Shown here piece after piece: positions 24,752 to 33,773 of a DNA stretch of 44,823 nucleotides; positions within the stretch are counted from its first letter, which is position 1, and every line of letters starts with the position of its first letter. Below the pieces are notes generated by a model. The model searched no databases, had not been told where the DNA came from, and was given only the letters and a program-made list of their open reading frames with translations. Origin of the DNA: an uncultured Chloroflexota bacterium. GTDB lineage: Bacteria; Chloroflexota; Anaerolineae; UBA4142; SHND01. The stretch is from the NCBI GenBank assembly GCA_937870825.1, contig CALMZO010000301.1:1-44823 (forward strand), written 5' to 3'. The translations under genes and the position numbers were made by a program.

Positions 24752-24797
24752 TTGTGCAATCTCGCACAATTATACGCGGAACATCGGAAACGCAAAA
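24752..24797 (-). promoter_or_regulatory. atp operon promoter with overlapping Rex-type palindrome
   Basis: A perfect TATAAT lies at 24774-24769 on the - strand; the -35 region (TTTTGC, 17 nt upstream, or TTGCGT at 15) is weak. TTGTGCGAGATTGCACAA occupies 24769-24752, sharing its first T with the -10 box. It has the form TTGTG-N8-CACAA, as in the Rex consensus TTGTGAANNNNTTCACAA. The positions next to the core (CG/TG instead of AA/TT) differ, so binding is a prediction. Confidence 0.6.
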
Positions 24798-24851
24798 TTG
24801 AGGTTGCACAGTGTTCTATGCGAATACCACATATCCGACTTTTACGCAAGT

Positions 24852-26009
24852 TCATTCGCCCTTGCTCTGCAAATACCGCGCCAATTCCGCGCGACCCACA
24901 CTCCCAACGACGTGACCATCCTGTATCACAACGACATCATCGCGGTCTTGCTCACTCATCACGCGCAGCGCGCGCAGCGCCGCCTCATTGGGCGCAACCA
25001 TCATGTCCGCAAGCGGCAGCATCGCCTGACGCACGCGCGTCGTTTCCCATTTCGCGCGTTCAATTTTTTTTAATTGCTCAACGCCAATCAATCCTACGGC
25101 GCTCCCGTTCCAATCCATCGCGAGCGCGGGCGAGCACAGTGATGACGCAAACGATTCCGCCAACTCGCGCAAACTCAATGTTTCACTCACGCGTTGCAAG
25201 GGTGAGCGCATGATTTCGCCGACAGTAATATTTTTCAAAAGTTCGCGCGCGACGAGTGAATGATACGCGTCGCCCGCCGCGCGCCACAAGAACCACGCCA
25301 TCAACAGCAACCAGCCGCCCTCGAAATCTCCGCGTGCGATAAAAAAAATACCGACGCTCGCCAACAACACCGCGACGCCGCGCCCGCTCACCATTCCCCA
25401 GAACGTCGCGCGTCTTTGATTTTTCAAAATCGCCCAAACGATGGCGCGCAGCACCCGCCCGCCGTCGAGTGGAAAACCCGGCAATAAATTGAACAGCGCC
25501 AGCAAAAGATTTGCCTGCGCGAGATAGAACGCGACGACAGAGATGTATAAAAAAATGGACAGGCGCGGCAGCGCGTTCATCGCTTCCAACGCTTGCAGCC
25601 AAATCCAAATGCCCGCCGCGAGAATCGCAAGCACGAACGATATCAGCGGACCGACAATCGCAATCAAAAATTCGGTCGCGGCAGAATCGGGTTCATCGCC
25701 GATTTGCGCGACGCCGCCGAAAATGAAAAGCGTGATGCCCAACACGGAAACGCCGCGCCAGCGCGCCATCAACGCGTGCGCGAGTTCATGCGCGACGACG
25801 CTCGCAAACAACAAAAAACTTGCAATCACCGCGAGCGCGATGACATCGAATTGTACCCCGCGTCGAAAACGCAAACCGAGTTCAAAAGGAAAAATGACGG
25901 TGGCGAGTTGGTACGTGAGCAGAAAAAAAATCAGCATCCAACTCGGGTCAATGCGAATGGGAATTCCAAAGAGTTTGAGGATTTGGAGCGGGCGAAAAAA
26001 AGGAAACAT
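24852..26009 (-). CDS. site-2 protease family M50 metalloprotease with two CBS domains
   Basis: 385 residues. The zinc motif HELAH is at 74-78 inside a membrane helix, and the third ligand lies in [12 protein letters not shown] (Asp182). About six membrane helices span residues 20-230. A C-terminal pair of CBS domains (about 265-385: [13 protein letters not shown] ... [24 protein letters not shown]) would sense an adenine nucleotide and control the protease. Such enzymes cleave membrane-bound substrates, often regulators. It lies between a terminator and the atp promoter, so it is a separate unit. Confidence 0.92.
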   Translation of the reverse strand: MFPFFRPLQILKLFGIPIRIDPSWMLIFFLLTYQLATVIFPFELGLRFRRGVQFDVIALAVIASFLLFASVVAHELAHALMARWRGVSVLGITLFIFGGVAQIGDEPDSAATEFLIAIVGPLISFVLAILAAGIWIWLQALEAMNALPRLSIFLYISVVAFYLAQANLLLALFNLLPGFPLDGGRVLRAIVWAILKNQRRATFWGMVSGRGVAVLLASVGIFFIARGDFEGGWLLLMAWFLWRAAGDAYHSLVARELLKNITVGEIMRSPLQRVSETLSLRELAESFASSLCSPALAMDWNGSAVGLIGVEQLKKIERAKWETTRVRQAMLPLADMMVAPNEAALRALRVMSEQDRDDVVVIQDGHVVGSVGRAELARYLQSKGE

Positions 26010-26042
26010 AAAAAATAAAGCGCGGGGTTGTTCGCCCCGCGC
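26010..26042 (-). terminator. strong intrinsic terminator after the M23 peptidase gene
   Basis: GCGCGGGG (26020-26027) and CCCCGCGC (26035-26042) pair perfectly around 7 nt; on the - strand TTTATTTTTT follows (26019-26010), ending right at the start codon of the protease gene. Confidence 0.85.
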
Positions 26043-26049
26043 ATTGGTT

Positions 26050-27162
26050 TTACCGATAACACCGCCTCGGCGTATTGCCTTTCAGGATGCCGACGGGGTT
26101 GCGATGGATGCCGTTCACAATCAGTTCAAAGTGAAGGTGCGGACCCGTCGAACGCCCCGTGCTGCCGATGCGTCCGATGAGTTGACCTTTTTTCACTGAT
26201 GCGCCCGCTTCGACGGCAAAGGCAGCCAGGTGCGCGTAGCGCGATATCGCGCCGTTGCCATGATTGACCAAAATCATATTGCCGTAACCGGAATTGTCCC
26301 AACCGACAAATTCCACATAGCCCGCATCCGTCGCGACAACCGCTGTGCCTTTGGAATTTGCCAAATCAATTCCCGGATGCCGCGCCCAATACAATTGACT
26401 GATGCACGCGGCGGTGGGCCATTGAAAATTTGAAGTGCCTTTAATCGCGTTCTGCGGCGTCGTCGCACTGTATTGCACCTTTTTCACCACAATCGGTTTG
26501 CTTCCGCCCGGCACCATGATATAGGCATTCACTGCCAACACGGGCGGCGACGATTTGAAATCGTGAATCGTTTGATTGAACGGGTCGTTGAAAATTGCCG
26601 TGCCGTCGGCTTTGAAACGCGTGGCGATGGATTGAACCGTCTCGCCTTTTTGAACGAGATGCAAAACTCCGCTCACGGGCGGAATCACCAACTCTTGCCC
26701 AATCGTCAACGCGTCGGGATTGTCTTCCAACGGTCCGTTCGCCCAAATCACCGAATCAGGCGTGACGCCAAAACGCGCGGCGATAACGCTGACGTTATCA
26801 CCCGCTTTGACTGCGTACTTGGTCACATCGCGTCGTTCTTTTTTCGGATTGCTTGTAAATATGACGACGCCCGGTCGCATATCATTTTGCGGATTGGCAT
26901 TGGGGTCCAGATTGATTTCGGGCAAATTTTCTTGTTCTGCGACAGGGTCATCATAATTGCGCGGCTGCTGCTGTGCCTGGATTTGAATGCCACTCAAGAG
27001 CAGCGCAATCAGCACAAGCGCGATGACGCCGAGATGCGCCGTCAAACGCGTAAAGAGCGAAACATTGTTCGCGTGTTCGATACGTAAATTTGCGACGCGT
27101 TCAAAAATCTGATTGGCAAGCGCGTTGACGCGAGTGGTTAGCGCGGTGGTGGGGTCTTGCAT
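26050..27162 (-). CDS. membrane-anchored M23 peptidase with LysM domains
   Basis: 370 residues: a cytosolic N-terminus, one membrane helix (about 42-62, [19 protein letters not shown]), LysM domains (about 113-161 [29 protein letters not shown], and 165-215), then a LytM/M23 domain (about 245-365) with zinc ligands in RHPGIDLA and GPHLHFEL and the SRYAHL segment. It should cut or bind peptidoglycan outside the membrane and thus act in wall remodelling. Follows rho after 51 bases that consist mostly of an 18-bp tandem repeat, so readthrough from rho is likely. A strong terminator follows. Confidence 0.92.
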   Translation of the reverse strand: MQDPTTALTTRVNALANQIFERVANLRIEHANNVSLFTRLTAHLGVIALVLIALLLSGIQIQAQQQPRNYDDPVAEQENLPEINLDPNANPQNDMRPGVVIFTSNPKKERRDVTKYAVKAGDNVSVIAARFGVTPDSVIWANGPLEDNPDALTIGQELVIPPVSGVLHLVQKGETVQSIATRFKADGTAIFNDPFNQTIHDFKSSPPVLAVNAYIMVPGGSKPIVVKKVQYSATTPQNAIKGTSNFQWPTAACISQLYWARHPGIDLANSKGTAVVATDAGYVEFVGWDNSGYGNMILVNHGNGAISRYAHLAAFAVEAGASVKKGQLIGRIGSTGRSTGPHLHFELIVNGIHRNPVGILKGNTPRRCYR

Positions 27163-27176
27163 AGAAATGGTGCTTA

Positions 27177-27221
27177 TTCAGAAATGATGGCTATTTCAGA
27201 AATGATGGCTATTTCAGAAAT
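27177..27221 (-). repeat. 18-bp tandem repeat at the 3' end of rho
   Basis: TTCAGAAATGATGGCTAT occurs at 27177-27194 and 27195-27212, with a partial third copy (TTCAGAAAT, 27213-27221) that contains the rho stop codon. Each full copy restores a stop codon. Confidence 0.85.
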
Positions 27222-28503
27222 CGTCGCGGTTAAGTTTTTCCAAAAACTCGCGATTGCTGCGGGTCTTTGCCATGCGTTCGACGACGAGTTCGATTTCTTC
27301 CGCGCCGCCGCCCATTTGCGACAACATGCGCCGCAACGTCCATACACGCGGCAGTAAATCTTCTGCAATCAAAAGTTCTTCGCGGCGCGTGCTGCTGCGT
27401 TCCCAGTCAATCGCGGGATAGATGCGGCGGTCAGCGAGCTTGCGATTCATGTGGGCTTCCATGTTGCCGGTGCCTTTGAACTCTTCAAAAATCAAATCGT
27501 CCATGCGGCTGCCGGTATCCACGAGGCACGTTGCAATTATCGTCAAACTGCCGCCCTCTTCCAAATTTCGCGCCGCGCCAAAAAACCGTTTCGGGGGGAA
27601 TAACGCGGCGGGGTCGAAACCGCCCGTGAGCGTGCGCCCACTCGGCGGCACGACGAGATTGTACGCGCGCGCCAACCGCGTAATGGAATCGAGCATGATG
27701 ACGACATCCTTGCCGCCTTCGACAAGCCGTTTCGCGCGCTGAAGAGACATTTCCGCCACGCGCGTCTGATTTTCAATTTCGTCGTCGAACGTCGAAGCAA
27801 ATACTTCGGCATCCACCGAACGGTCCACGTCCGTCACTTCTTCGGGACGTTCGCCAATCAGCACAATCATCAAATGCGCTTCGGGATAATTTTCGGAAAT
27901 CGCGTTGGCGATTTGCTTGAGGAGCGTCGTCTTGCCCGCCTTGGGCGGCGAAACAATCAGACCGCGCTGCCCTTTGCCAATCGGCGCGAGCAAATCGAGA
28001 ACACGCGTTGCCAGGATATTCGGTTTCGTTTCGAGTTTGAATTGAACGTTGGGAAATATCGGGGTGAGTTTGTCAAAATCGGGGCGCTGCTTGGCGGATT
28101 CGGGGTCAATCCCGTTTACGGCTTCAACGCGCAACAAGCCATAGTACTTTTCCGTATCCTTTGGCGGACGGACCTGTCCAATGACCATGTCGCCTGTACG
28201 CAGTCCAAAGCGTCGGATTTGCGATTGCGACACGTACACATCTTCGTCGCCGGGCAAAAGATGGTCGGAACGCAAAAAGCCGATGCCGTCTTGAACGATT
28301 TCCAAAACGCCGCCGCCAAAGATGAGACCTTCGCGTTCGGCTTTGGCGCGCAGCAAACGAAATATCAAGTCATTCTTTTTTAATTTGGAATAGCCGCTGA
28401 CACTTGACTCTTTGGCAAGGTCGCGGAGTTCGCCCAATGACTTTTGGTCAAGCACCGAGTAGTTGATATGGTCATTGGCGATAACGTCTGGAGTGCGAGG
28501 CAT
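27214..28503 (-). CDS. rho: transcription termination factor Rho
   Basis: 429 residues. N-terminal helix bundle (21-55, [31 protein letters not shown]), the RNA-binding cold-shock-like domain (about 60-125, [15 protein letters not shown] ... [17 protein letters not shown]), and the RecA-type motor with Walker [10 protein letters not shown] (185-193), GERPEEVTD, the Walker B region [15 protein letters not shown] and the Q/R loops. Rho is a hexameric helicase that ends transcription. A promoter at 28825-28853 gives it a leader of over 300 nt, in line with autogenous control in other bacteria. Confidence 0.97.
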   Translation of the reverse strand: MPRTPDVIANDHINYSVLDQKSLGELRDLAKESSVSGYSKLKKNDLIFRLLRAKAEREGLIFGGGVLEIVQDGIGFLRSDHLLPGDEDVYVSQSQIRRFGLRTGDMVIGQVRPPKDTEKYYGLLRVEAVNGIDPESAKQRPDFDKLTPIFPNVQFKLETKPNILATRVLDLLAPIGKGQRGLIVSPPKAGKTTLLKQIANAISENYPEAHLMIVLIGERPEEVTDVDRSVDAEVFASTFDDEIENQTRVAEMSLQRAKRLVEGGKDVVIMLDSITRLARAYNLVVPPSGRTLTGGFDPAALFPPKRFFGAARNLEEGGSLTIIATCLVDTGSRMDDLIFEEFKGTGNMEAHMNRKLADRRIYPAIDWERSSTRREELLIAEDLLPRVWTLRRMLSQMGGGAEEIELVVERMAKTRSNREFLEKLNRDDF

Positions 28504-28820
28504 ACGAATAAATTGTCCTTTGGGGTTTGCAACGCGGGAACTGCGCTACTGTACAAGAGTAACGCCGCGTGGGAAAAAGCGTGACGCCGAGTGTGTCACC
28601 CGAACGATGCGTGTAGGGAATTGCCCACGATACAGTACGGTCGCGTACAGGTTGACGTAAGACGAAATGGATTCAATGGATAGTACAAAAGATGGATTTG
28701 AGAATTGTGTGGGGCTGGAACGTTCACAACAGAGGTCTGTTGCGAAAAAACCAATGCGTTGAAGCGAGAGGTCGTGCCGTTGCCAAACTTTCGTCGAGTG
28801 GGCGACGAAATTCTTACGGG
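28504..28820 (-). other. long untranslated leader of rho
   Basis: About 315 nt lie between the predicted start site (near 28818) and the rho ATG. No conserved ORF is visible. A 5-bp stem GTGAC/GTCAC (28595-28599 with 28581-28585) followed by GCTTTTTCCC on the - strand could be an attenuator. TTGTG and CACAA at 28703-28727 are 15 bp apart. Confidence 0.45.
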
Positions 28821-28824
28821 CAAG

Positions 28825-28853
28825 AGTATAACAGGTTTTGAAAACTGCGTCAA
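28825..28853 (-). promoter_or_regulatory. sigma-70-like promoter of rho
   Basis: On the - strand TTGACG (28853-28848), a 17-nt spacer, then TATACT (28830-28825). One of the best promoter matches in the window. Confidence 0.7.
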
Positions 28854-28909
28854 ACCAAGCTTTGGAAGGGGTGTGCGTCACGATTTTGGGCGAATGAATT
28901 CACCACGAC

Positions 28910-28962
28910 AAAAACGCAAAACCTGCCTCCGCAGGTTGGGGATTCAGTGTGCGGAGGCACAC
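28910..28962 (-). terminator. paired hairpins with complementary loops, the second followed by a T-run, after glpX
   Basis: On the - strand GTGTGC-CTCC-GCACAC (28962-28947) is followed 9 nt later by AACCTGC-GGAG-GCAGGTT (28937-28920) and then TTGCGTTTTTGT. The second hairpin plus T-run is a plausible terminator for glpX. The two loops, CTCC and GGAG, are complementary, and TGCCTCCGCA and TGCGGAGGCA are exact reverse complements, so an alternative pairing exists. Confidence 0.6.
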
Positions 28963-29071
28963 TTGGCGTCTTCGTTGCCGCGATTTCTAATCGCCTGTCG
29001 CGCTACCCAAAACTTTGACGCACACCCTTTGGAAGCGGAATGCGCCGCCCCATGGAGCGACGCATTCCGCT
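28963..29071 (-). other. spacer after glpX with a 12-bp stem
   Basis: AAGCGGAATGCG (29033-29044) pairs perfectly with CGCATTCCGCTT (29061-29072), the latter overlapping the glpX stop codon. No T-run follows on the - strand; a T-rich stretch lies on the + side, but no + strand gene ends here. Confidence 0.5.
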
Positions 29072-30097
29072 TTATCCTCTTTTTTCCCGTTCCGCCATCC
29101 GTTCTCTCTGGTCGCTCAAAATCTGCTGCAACTTTTCGGTACGATGGGTTGCGATGATGCGGCGCATGGTTCCCGACGAAGAGCGCATCGCCAACGATTC
29201 CGTCGTCGCGCCTTGCGAAGAATAATGCACGCCGCGCATCAATTCGCCGTCCGTGATGCCCGTCGCCGCGAAAAACACATTGTCGCTTTTCACCAATTCC
29301 GCGCTCGTGTACACACGATTCGTATCGTAGCCCATTTCTTCCGCCAGCAGTTTTTCCTTTTCATCGCGCGGATAGAGTCGCGCGTGGATTTCCCCGCGCA
29401 TACATTTTAGCGCGCTCGCGGATACCACCGCTTCCGGCGCGCCGCCCGCGCCCATCAAAACATCCACGCCCGTATTCGGCAAACACGCCGCAATGCTCGG
29501 CGCAACGTCTCCGTCGGTAATCAATTTCAAACGCGCGCCCGTCGCGCGAATCTCGGAAATCAACTGCTCGTGGCGCGGACGGTCCAATACCACGACGACG
29601 AGTTCCGTCACACTTTTGCCTTTGGCTTTGGCAATCGCATTCAAGTTGTCCGCGACGGGAGCATTCAAATCAATCACGCCTGCCGCTTCGGGACCCACCG
29701 CGAGTTTGTCCATATAAACTATCGGTCCGGGAAAAAACATCGAGCCGCGTTCGGCGAGCGCGACGACGGCAATCGAATTTGGCAAACCGAGCGCGAGCGG
29801 ACGCGTCCCGTCAATCGGGTCAACGGCTAAATCGCATTTCGGCACGTCCCAGCCCGCGTTGTAATTGCCGATGCGTTCGCCGTTAAACAACATCGGCGCT
29901 TTGTCTTTTTCGCCTTCGCCGATGACGATGACGCCGTCCATCTCGACGGTGTTGAGCATGAGCCGCATCGCGTCCACTGCGGCTTTGTCTGCTTCATTTT
30001 TTTTATTGCGTCCCATCCACGGCGCGGCAGCCAGCGCGGCAGATTCTGTGACGCGTACGAGTTCCAATCCAATGTTTCGGTCAGGTGCGCTTGACAT
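29072..30097 (-). CDS. glpX: class II fructose-1,6-bisphosphatase
   Basis: 341 residues. The GlpX signatures are present: LVRVTESAALAAAPWMGRNKKNEAD near the N-terminus, GEGEKDKAPMLFNGERIG (Asp/Glu metal site), DLAVDPIDGTRPLALG (metal-binding Asp pair), LITDGDVAPSI and MGAGGAPEAVVSASALKCM. The cytosolic enzyme hydrolyses fructose 1,6-bisphosphate in gluconeogenesis. It follows murJ on the same strand with no functional link to rho downstream. Confidence 0.96.
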   Translation of the reverse strand: MSSAPDRNIGLELVRVTESAALAAAPWMGRNKKNEADKAAVDAMRLMLNTVEMDGVIVIGEGEKDKAPMLFNGERIGNYNAGWDVPKCDLAVDPIDGTRPLALGLPNSIAVVALAERGSMFFPGPIVYMDKLAVGPEAAGVIDLNAPVADNLNAIAKAKGKSVTELVVVVLDRPRHEQLISEIRATGARLKLITDGDVAPSIAACLPNTGVDVLMGAGGAPEAVVSASALKCMRGEIHARLYPRDEKEKLLAEEMGYDTNRVYTSAELVKSDNVFFAATGITDGELMRGVHYSSQGATTESLAMRSSSGTMRRIIATHRTEKLQQILSDQRERMAEREKRG

Positions 30098-30137
30098 CGT
30101 TGTCTCCGTCGTTTTTTGATTTCACTCTGGAATCATG

Positions 30138-30160
30138 ATAAATCATAAATCAGAAATCTT
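30138..30160 (-). repeat. AAATC-type repeat word between glpX and murJ
   Basis: AAATCATAAATCAGAAATC-like phased AAATC words, the same style as at 16947-16974 and 23273-23301. Confidence 0.45.
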
Positions 30161-30165
30161 CAATC

Positions 30166-31569
30166 CTAAGTTTCGCGCAGGAATCTCCGTCGCGCCAAAA
30201 ACCACAACACGCCCGCTTCAAGACAAACTCCAATCGCGTACGCCAACGCGAGTCCCGCCGCGCCGAACGGTTCGCGCAGCACAAACATCAAGCCAATACG
30301 CAGCGCGACGCCGCCCATAATCACAAACATCGGCGTCCGGCTGTCTTTGTTGGCATAAAACACGCGCGACACCAACTCCAACACCGCTTCACCCACAATC
30401 GCGAGCGCGTAAAATTGCAAGACGGTTGCGACGAGCGACGCCGATTCTGCGCCGAACGCGCCGCTTCGCAAAACCAGACTCACAATTTGCGGCGCAAACA
30501 AAATTGCCACGAGCGTCGAAGGAACCGCGAGCGCGAGAATCGTCAATAACGCGATGCGGTACAAACGCCGAAAACCGGGCGCATCATTTGCGGCAACGCG
30601 CTGCGCGAGGCGCGGAAACACTGCCACCGCAATCGCCGTGCCAATCAACGTTTCCGGAAATTGCCACAAGAGATACGCGTAATCCAGCGCGCCGATGCTG
30701 CCCACCGTGAGAAATGACGCCAGGTTGTTTGTAATCAACCGCGACACACTTCCCAAATTCGTCGTCACAATGCGCGGAATCAACAGCCGAACCAATTCAT
30801 TCATTCCGCCTTGTACACTCACATGTCGAAAGCCCAACGTCGGAAACCAGCGCATGCCTGCGCTCAGCAGCGCGGGAATTTGAATTCCCAAATGCAGCAG
30901 CGAACCCAACACGACGCCCCACGCCAAACCGAAAATGCCCATCTGCGGCACGAGAAAGAATATCGAAAAAATGACGGCGACGTTGTTCAACGGGCTCGCC
31001 AAGGATGCCAACACAAACCGATTGTTGGCGTGCAACACGCCCGTAATCGTTCCGCTCACGCCAAACACAATTGCCGCAAGCAAAACGATTCGCATCAATT
31101 GCGCGGCGAGCTCGCGCTGTGCCTCGTCAAACCCCGGCGCAATGATTGCGCCAACCAACCAGGGCGCGAGAACAATGCCCAAGGTTGCCGCGACAGTGAC
31201 GAGCAAAAACATGTCATTCAGCACCGCGCTCGCAAAACGCCAGCCCTCGCGCTGTTGTTCTTTGTCGCGCGCCATGTACGAACTAAACACCGGAATAAAC
31301 ACGGCTGCAATCGTCGTGCCGGCAATCACCGAATCGAGCATGTCCGAAAACGTACTGGCGACCTTGAACGCGTCGTACGCGGCGGATGTGCCGAATGCTT
31401 GCGCGGTCATTCGCACGCGCACGAGTCCTAAAACTTTGCTCAATAAAAATCCGCCCGCGACGACCATCGTCGAAATCGTAATGGCGCGTTCCGAAAGCAG
31501 CGACGCCGAGAGCGCGCGTCGCCAAATTGAAATATTGGGTGGTGGTGTTTCAGTAGCCGTTGTTTCCAT
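30166..31569 (-). CDS. murJ: lipid II flippase MurJ
   Basis: 467 residues from the ATG at 31569. An ATG at 31608 would lie inside the terminator hairpin of the previous gene, so it is rejected. About 14 hydrophobic segments; family motifs GGFLLSKVLGLVRVRMTAQAFGTSAAYDAFKVA, SVIAGTTIAAVFIPVFS and SPLNNVAVI are clear. MurJ moves lipid II across the membrane for peptidoglycan synthesis, which fits with mreB and the M23 peptidase in the same window. Confidence 0.94.
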   Translation of the reverse strand: METTATETPPPNISIWRRALSASLLSERAITISTMVVAGGFLLSKVLGLVRVRMTAQAFGTSAAYDAFKVASTFSDMLDSVIAGTTIAAVFIPVFSSYMARDKEQQREGWRFASAVLNDMFLLVTVAATLGIVLAPWLVGAIIAPGFDEAQRELAAQLMRIVLLAAIVFGVSGTITGVLHANNRFVLASLASPLNNVAVIFSIFFLVPQMGIFGLAWGVVLGSLLHLGIQIPALLSAGMRWFPTLGFRHVSVQGGMNELVRLLIPRIVTTNLGSVSRLITNNLASFLTVGSIGALDYAYLLWQFPETLIGTAIAVAVFPRLAQRVAANDAPGFRRLYRIALLTILALAVPSTLVAILFAPQIVSLVLRSGAFGAESASLVATVLQFYALAIVGEAVLELVSRVFYANKDSRTPMFVIMGGVALRIGLMFVLREPFGAAGLALAYAIGVCLEAGVLWFLARRRFLRET

Positions 31570-31581
31570 CCCGTATCGTGT

Positions 31582-31615
31582 AAAAAAATAAATGTGCGTT
31601 GTCCGCACATTTATT
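31582..31615 (-). terminator. intrinsic terminator after the C39-like gene
   Basis: AATAAATGTGCG (31587-31598) pairs perfectly with CGCACATTTATT (31604-31615) around 5 nt; on the - strand a T-run follows at 31586-31582. Confidence 0.85.
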
Positions 31616-31622
31616 CTCTGCT

Positions 31623-32999
31623 CTACAAATCTTGGAGCGCGTTTTGCGCCGCAAGATAATTGGAATTGTACTTGAGCGCAAGTTGAAATGCTTGACGCGC
31701 CTGGTCAGTGCGCCCCAATCTTTCGAGCGCCAATCCTTTGTAATAATACGATTCCTCCAAATCGCCCGTCGGTTTCAATGTGGCATCCGCCAATGCAATC
31801 ACTTCTTCATACCGCCCCGTTTGCAGATACGCTTCATACGGACCGAATTGATACCACATCATCCGCCACGGCAATTTCAGTACGCGCGCGCGGTCAAAGG
31901 CATACGCCGCAGAATCGTACTCGCGCAAGCCGACAAGCGACGAACCGAGATTGAATGCGGCGTATGCGTCTCCCGGATTCGCGTTCAACTCTTGTTGTGC
32001 GCGCTGCGCGGCTTTGGCATACATTGTCGCGTCGTCCAAATCTTTACCCAGAATCGCGCGCGCCATCGGTTCTTGCGCGTCCGTGTACACCACAATGTAC
32101 GTGCGATTGAAATGTTTCCAAAACGTTTCCACTTCATCCCACGCGACGAATTGGTCAGGTCCGTTGTACGAGTCTTGCGCGGTGATGCCGCGTTCGTCAT
32201 AGCCGGTCACGAGGCGGTAATGTCCCATCCAGCCCTGTTTTGCGCGCGGCGGGTCATAGCCCGTTTCAATAATCACCGGCAAATCATTTGACAAAAATAA
32301 TTTGAGGCGTTCCAGATTTCCATTCACGCGCGTAATGGCGCGAAATCCTTTTTCGCGCGCGTACCCCGTGAGTTCGTCGGGTCCGACATTGCGGTCATCT
32401 TTGTTCGGTTTCAAAACATTCGCGATTTGCACCTGCGTATCTTTTTTGTATCCAAAAAACGACAGATACATTTTGAGCGTGGTCGGTCCGCAATTGTTGA
32501 AACGCTGCGCTTCGTGAATGACGCCCGTGAGTTGAACGGAAGGTTGAATCGGTTTGAGCGCAACCGTCTCAACCGACGTTGTGGGCTGCGTTTGATTCTC
32601 GGGTTGGGTATGAACGGATGTAGAGGGTTGTGTTTGATTTTCCTGTTGGGCTTGAGCGATAGCGGTCGGCTTGGGGTGAGGAGTTTCGCTGGGTTCGGGC
32701 GTTTCCGTGACGCGCGCGGCCACAGCGGTTGTCCAATCAATGGTTGGCGCGCTCGCATCGGCAATGACGAGCATCGGCGTCGGGACAAATTCGGGGCGTT
32801 CGGGTTCGGGCAAAAATTCCATCACGCGATAACGCGCGGAATCCAACTTGAGTTCCAGCCACTCGCCCATCGTTAGCCGTACGAGGAACAAGCCAACGGC
32901 GCTGCACGCCAACAATAACAGTGTAAGAGTCAACCACAACAACGCCGGACGCCTATCTGTTCCAGACGAATGTCGCCCTGCATACAAATCACGGTTCAT
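31623..32999 (-). CDS. membrane-anchored C39-like cysteine peptidase with TPR repeats
   Basis: 458 residues from the ATG at 32999. An N-terminal membrane helix (about 20-42, LLWLTLTLLLLACSAVGLFLV), a linker rich in Thr, Pro and Gln with two near-identical QTQPSTSVHTQPENQTQPTTSV halves, then a peptidase_C39-like domain (about 160-310) with the nucleophile in RFNNCGPTTLKMYLSFFGY, the His in GHYRLVTGYD and the Asp in AQDSYNGPD. Two or three TPR units (about 325-455) follow. C39-type domains in this arrangement usually process or bind secreted peptides; the target is unknown. It lies 28 bases after the DUF1361 gene. Confidence 0.85.
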   Translation of the reverse strand: MNRDLYAGRHSSGTDRRPALLWLTLTLLLLACSAVGLFLVRLTMGEWLELKLDSARYRVMEFLPEPERPEFVPTPMLVIADASAPTIDWTTAVAARVTETPEPSETPHPKPTAIAQAQQENQTQPSTSVHTQPENQTQPTTSVETVALKPIQPSVQLTGVIHEAQRFNNCGPTTLKMYLSFFGYKKDTQVQIANVLKPNKDDRNVGPDELTGYAREKGFRAITRVNGNLERLKLFLSNDLPVIIETGYDPPRAKQGWMGHYRLVTGYDERGITAQDSYNGPDQFVAWDEVETFWKHFNRTYIVVYTDAQEPMARAILGKDLDDATMYAKAAQRAQQELNANPGDAYAAFNLGSSLVGLREYDSAAYAFDRARVLKLPWRMMWYQFGPYEAYLQTGRYEEVIALADATLKPTGDLEESYYYKGLALERLGRTDQARQAFQLALKYNSNYLAAQNALQDL

Positions 33000-33027
33000 G
33001 CTTTCACTTTCATTTCTCGCGGAGCAA

Positions 33028-33714
33028 CTATTGTGAGGATTCGCGTTGTAACGCCAACACACTCACGTAAAACACAAACAACATCGCGCTGAAAACAATA
33101 ATGATGGCAACGGGCTGGCGGTACGCAATCGGATGCAAAAAGGGCGCAATTGCATCTTGAAGGACTGCGAGCGGGTCAGTGACAACGTCCCAGCTGTTCC
33201 ACCGCAAAAAACGTCCAAGATAAATTCCGACGCCATTCAAGCCGACGACGATCAACACCACAAACCAACTCCACACGACCCCAAACGATTGTTTCACCAT
33301 TCGCTGTACTATTTGCAACGAAGCGACGGCGAGCAACAGACCCGTCCACGCCAGCGTCGCAAAAAATCCAATGTCATACCAAAACGGCACGGGCGGCATG
33401 TTTTGCAAATTATACAGGTCGGTCACGAGGTATGCCGCGTTCGGAAAAAAGAGCAACCATACGATGGACGGAAAAATATAAAGCCACGCGGACGCGCGCC
33501 GCCGATACATGGACACCATCCACACCGCGCACACAAATGGAATCCACGCGAGAAACAAGTTCCACATCAAAAACCGATGCAGCGTCGAGTCGGTCCACCA
33601 CACGCGCACCACAAAAAACGCGACGCCGAGCAAACTCGACAACACAACCGGATAAAACATTTGCGCCTGTAGAAAACGATGCAGAGCGATCAATCGTGCG
33701 CGCAAATCAAACAT
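33028..33714 (-). CDS. DUF1361 integral membrane protein
   Basis: 228 residues from the ATG at 33714, which has GGAGG at ideal spacing; an ATG at 33741 lacks one. About six membrane helices. The family pattern is clear: FLMWNLFLAWIPFVCAVWM, WLLFFPNAAYLVTDLYNL and WYDIGFF. Function is unknown for the family. The - strand order places it before the C39-like protein. Confidence 0.85.
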   Translation of the reverse strand: MFDLRARLIALHRFLQAQMFYPVVLSSLLGVAFFVVRVWWTDSTLHRFLMWNLFLAWIPFVCAVWMVSMYRRRASAWLYIFPSIVWLLFFPNAAYLVTDLYNLQNMPPVPFWYDIGFFATLAWTGLLLAVASLQIVQRMVKQSFGVVWSWFVVLIVVGLNGVGIYLGRFLRWNSWDVVTDPLAVLQDAIAPFLHPIAYRQPVAIIIVFSAMLFVFYVSVLALQRESSQ

Positions 33715-33773
33715 GCCTGCCTCCATTCCTGCCAAATTCATCCAAATTTAGACGCATAACGACGCCGATTTGT

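Noticed and set aside
25543..26199. 218-codon + strand frame over the site-2 protease
   Set aside because: Antisense shadow that crosses a terminator and two genes.
28703..28727. TTGTG and CACAA in the rho leader as a Rex site
   Set aside because: The half-sites are 15 bp apart, not 8, so they do not fit a Rex dimer.
29033..29072. 12-bp hairpin at the glpX stop as its terminator
   Set aside because: No T-run follows on the - strand; the better terminator lies at 28910-28937. On the + strand there is a T-rich stretch but no gene ends there.
30811..31591. Long + strand frames over murJ
   Set aside because: Antisense of a clear MurJ; no recognisable motif.
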